Source: CAZUGA01 sp964626505
Lineage (GTDB): Bacteria > Pseudomonadota > Gammaproteobacteria > Methylococcales > UBA1147
Direction: 5' to 3'
Assembly (NCBI GenBank): GCA_964626505.1
Contig: CAZVFR010000163.1
Location: 1 to 8,210 of the forward strand
DNA length: 8,210 bases
Shown here: positions 6,606-8,210 of the stretch, one piece after another
Layout of the letters: each line of letters starts with the position of its first letter
Position numbering within the stretch: the stretch's first letter is position 1
Translations under genes and position numbers: made by a program
The notes under the pieces: generated by a model
What the model was told of the DNA's origin: nothing
Seen by the model: the letters and a program-made list of their open reading frames with translations, nothing else
The model's database searches: none

Positions 6606-7487
6606 CTACAGATGCAACCTAGAGTCACGCCTGGCTATAGCATGTCGGTTGTTACGCCTGACACGGCGTTTCTTCTTGTTCTTATCACGGACACCGCGTC
6701 TGTTTGCCTGATTGGAACTTAATCGACGATTACTCGGTTTTAGTTGTTCCCTGTGTTTGCGAGCAGATTGGCCGGCTTTATTGGTTCGTTTGTCGGAATT
6801 AGCCGTTCTGGAACGATTGGGTTGACTGTGCCCGAAGCGTTGGTCGCGTCTGTTGCGAGTCTGTTGTTTGTTATTCCGGTGATTAGTCCTCTTTTGTGCA
6901 TGGTTTTGCCCGTGTCTTTTTTGATGTCTGGCATTTTGTCCCGGGTTACGACCCTGATGATTGCGAGGTCGAAAATGCGTCTGTTTTCCAGCCCTGACAT
7001 ACCTATGCTTTACGTGTTTGTCCGCTGACCTGTGTTTATATTTTTTTCCTAGCGAAGCCGCGTGGCGTGGATGATTCCTACGGGCTATCTGCTTATTGTG
7101 GTAAGGGTCGCGACGGTGTTTTCGATAGTGCCGACGTTCTTTCAGAGCTTTCCCTGAATGTGGAGCCAAATAGTGTTCCCCATGATGATGCCTGGGCCGA
7201 TTACGAATCACCCGGGTGTCATAGTTATCGTTGCTGTAATGACGCGAATGATGTTTATGAGGATAAGCGCGGTAGCCGTTGTAACCTGACGGACTGCCAG
7301 CGCTATAGGACGCGTAATAAGAATAACCGGGAGCGGGAGCACTATAGACATAATGACTACTGCTATACCCATAAGTACTCGTTGTTGGCACAGCGGAATA
7401 GCTGTCATAGTAAGGCGAATAGGTTGCGCAAGCCTGCAACAATAGCAGCAGTCCTATAGCGGTTAGTTTGGCGGTAATCGTTCTCAT
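6606..7487 (-). CDS. Polycationic low-complexity lipoprotein
   Basis: No named family recognised. The 293-residue product starts with a lipoprotein signal, MRTITAKLTAIGLLLLLQAC, with lipobox LQAC and lipidated Cys20. Residue +2 is Ala, so sorting to the outer membrane is expected. Three zones follow: Tyr/Ser/Gly/Pro-rich (21-76; 15 Tyr), a His-rich zone (77-110), and a very basic Arg/Lys/His/Asn/Gln tail (111-293). By hand count the tail has 61 Lys/Arg and 8 Asp/Glu in 183 residues, ending in KKKRRVRRNN (271-280). It should be disordered and bind polyanions such as LPS phosphates, nucleic acid or acidic polysaccharide; this is inference. Start: the frame is open to 7574, but the ATG at 7487 has AAGGA (7500-7496) 8 nt upstream and begins the signal sequence. 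The long uninterrupted frame, RBS, lipobox and consensus -10 argue that it is real despite the odd composition. Confidence 0.82.
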   Translation of the reverse strand: MRTITAKLTAIGLLLLLQACATYSPYYDSYSAVPTTSTYGYSSSHYVYSAPAPGYSYYASYSAGSPSGYNGYRAYPHKHHSRHYSNDNYDTRVIRNRPRHHHGEHYLAPHSGKALKERRHYRKHRRDPYHNKQIARRNHPRHAASLGKKYKHRSADKHVKHRYVRAGKQTHFRPRNHQGRNPGQNARHQKRHGQNHAQKRTNHRNNKQQTRNRRDQRFGHSQPNRSRTANSDKRTNKAGQSARKHREQLKPSNRRLSSNQANRRGVRDKNKKKRRVRRNNRHAIARRDSRLHL

Positions 7488-7554
7488 TTTGCATTTCCTT
7501 CTGTTGCCAGATATGCAGAAAGCATAATCGCCCGACGCTGAATCTAGAATGAAC

Positions 7555-7560
7555 ATTATA
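7555..7560 (-). promoter_or_regulatory. Candidate -10 box of the lipoprotein gene
   Basis: A perfect TATAAT reads leftward at 7560-7555, with a weak -35 (CTGATC, 16 bp upstream). Transcription would start near 7548, giving a leader of about 60 nt before the ATG at 7487. It lies just inside of the repeat at 7603-7690, so this gene probably has its own promoter. Confidence 0.45.
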
Positions 7561-7602
7561 GGAATTTCCGCCATCGGATCAGGGAAATGTACTACATGTC
7601 AC

Positions 7603-7690
7603 CTCGTTCCCATGCTCCTGCGTGGGAACGCATCCGGGAATAAAAATTAGCACAATTATATGCATTCCCACGCTGGAGCGTGGGAACGAG
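7603..7690. repeat. Paired-hairpin REP/BIME-like repeat (GTTCCCACGC type)
   Basis: Two hairpins in inverted orientation. The first pairs CGTTCCCATGC (7605-7615) with GCGTGGGAACG (7620-7630), with one G-T wobble and a 4-nt loop. The second pairs TTCCCACGCT (7665-7674) with AGCGTGGGAA (7677-7686). The whole unit is also palindromic about 7646.5: CTCGTTCCCA (7603-7612) complements TGGGAACGAG (7681-7690), and GCGTGGGAACGCA (7620-7632) complements TGCATTCCCACGC (7661-7673) with one mismatch. The core word is familiar as a dispersed extragenic repeat in many proteobacterial genomes, of the kind mobilised by RAYT/IS200-like transposases. It sits between two leftward genes and may stabilise or attenuate read-through RNA. 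Confidence 0.85.
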
Positions 7691-7773
7691 AAACATTCGC
7701 CCCGCTGCTTAGCAATCCGGGTTAAGGTTTGTGGAGTAGTTAAAGCTAAGCTTGATAAAGCAGGGGGAACCAG

Positions 7774-8124
7774 TTATCCGACTAACCGCCGCTCACCGCG
7801 CGAGATGCGCCGTTCTGGGTCTAGATGCGGTCGCCGAGATATGCCCAGGTCGATATCACGACGTATGTTGTTACTTCTGCGGTCCGAATGTCGAACGTAG
7901 TGGCACCGGCAGTCGTCCGTTCTGTCGCAGCCATCTAAGGGTAGGTCGGGCGCTTCATCGATCAGATACCTGATGTCCGTGATCGAAAGCACTTTCGGGC
8001 AAGGATTAATATTGCGCGGTTTGATGGATACCGCGCGCCAAGGGTTTTTCGACTGGGTGTCCTTTTGCCGGCGTTTTGATTTGCCGAGCTTAAGTATAGA
8101 AATAAATTTGGTAAACGAATCCAT
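7774..8124 (-). CDS. Conserved hypothetical protein with four cysteines
   Basis: A 116-residue protein without signal peptide or membrane segment, presumably cytoplasmic. I recall similar uncharacterised proteobacterial proteins with the pattern AVSI...C...LPL-GCD---C-C, but have no name or function for them. The basic N-terminus (1-26) precedes the block NPWRAVSIKP (27-36). The centre has C42, then APDLPLDGCDRTDDCRCHYVRH (58-79) with C66, C72 and C74 plus H75 and H79, a set that could bind zinc or iron. The tail is rich in Arg and Asp (SDRRSNNIRRDIDLGISRRP and on), probably extended. The ATG at 8124 has AAGGA (8132-8128) 3 nt upstream, with GAAGG slightly farther back. It is read leftward, away from the gene starting at 8202. 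The ordered Cys motif in sense orientation argues for a real gene. Confidence 0.75.
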   Translation of the reverse strand: MDSFTKFISILKLGKSKRRQKDTQSKNPWRAVSIKPRNINPCPKVLSITDIRYLIDEAPDLPLDGCDRTDDCRCHYVRHSDRRSNNIRRDIDLGISRRPHLDPERRISRGERRLVG

Positions 8125-8188
8125 CTTTCCTTGACCTTCTAATTTTTTGTCTCTATTCGGGTTGTCATTGTAAGTCTTTATTTTTGTT

Positions 8189-8195
8189 AGGAGGT
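8189..8195 (+). promoter_or_regulatory. Ribosome binding site of the edge gene
   Basis: AGGAGGT, near-complete Shine-Dalgarno, 6 nt before the ATG at 8202. It is the main support for a gene starting at the window's right edge. Confidence 0.75.
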
Positions 8196-8201
8196 ATTGT
8201 G

Positions 8202-8210
8202 ATGGATAAA
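8202..8210 (+). CDS. Start of an unidentified gene, cut by the window edge
   Basis: Only three codons, ATG GAT AAA (M-D-K), are visible. A strong AGGAGGT at the right distance makes a true start likely; an in-frame GTG directly before it (8199) is an alternative. It is divergent from the four-cysteine protein gene, with a 77-bp shared upstream region in which TTGTCA (8162-8167) could be a -35. Nothing can be said about the product. Confidence 0.55.

Noticed and set aside
6744..7028. A 94-residue hydrophobic reading frame on the + strand inside the lipoprotein gene, which looks membrane-like.
   Set aside because: It is the complement of Arg/Asn/His-rich codons, which yields Leu/Val/Ser-rich antisense frames. 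There is no RBS, and the minus-strand gene has a lipobox, RBS and -10.
7067..7459. A 130-residue + strand frame opposite the start of the lipoprotein.
   Set aside because: Low-complexity shadow of the Tyr/His-rich coding strand (Cys/Tyr/Asn/Arg runs), with no start signal.
7603..7690. The two hairpin repeats as a short CRISPR array.
   Set aside because: Only two units, in inverted orientation, with an AT-rich middle and no cas genes; this fits a REP/BIME pair.

Overview
The window reads as chromosomal DNA of a gammaproteobacterium with middling GC by eye. The basis is a proteobacterial-type XseA, a YaiL/DUF2058 protein, a DUF3014 membrane protein, strong AGGAGG-type ribosome binding sites, and a dispersed repeat of the GTTCCCACGC...GCGTGGGAAC type. 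Genus cannot be named. It is an assembled scaffold: 100 Ns fill 2510-2609, and their length probably does not reflect the real gap.

Layout. 56-1414 (-) is xseA, exonuclease VII large subunit. Divergent from it, 1564-1920 (+) encodes a small exported His/Tyr/Arg-rich protein. It converges closely on 1931-2473 (-), a DUF2058/YaiL-type protein. Upstream of that on the same strand is a long EF-G-like translational GTPase (2610-4639, -) whose last residues fall in the N gap; the two probably form an operon. Its upstream region (4659-4842) holds a nested palindrome of about 149 bp bracketed by an imperfect 19-20 bp direct repeat, with a perfect TATAAT at the far edge. 4882-5343 (-) is a YbaK-family aminoacyl-tRNA deacylase, divergent from 5669-6562 (+), a single-pass DUF3014 membrane protein. 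6606-7487 (-) is an extremely basic low-complexity lipoprotein. 7603-7690 is a paired-hairpin REP/BIME-like repeat. 7774-8124 (-) is a small Cys-containing conserved hypothetical protein, and a further gene starts on the + strand at 8202 and leaves the window after three codons.

Most of the window is housekeeping: DNA repair, a translation GTPase paralogue, tRNA proofreading. I see no phage, CRISPR, toxin-antitoxin or defence cassette and no biosynthetic cluster. The parts worth a second look are the palindrome and direct-repeat structure that probably forms the 5' leader of the EF-G-like gene, the polycationic lipoprotein, the compositionally similar small exported protein, and the four-cysteine protein. 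None of these makes a convincing case for a new multi-gene system.
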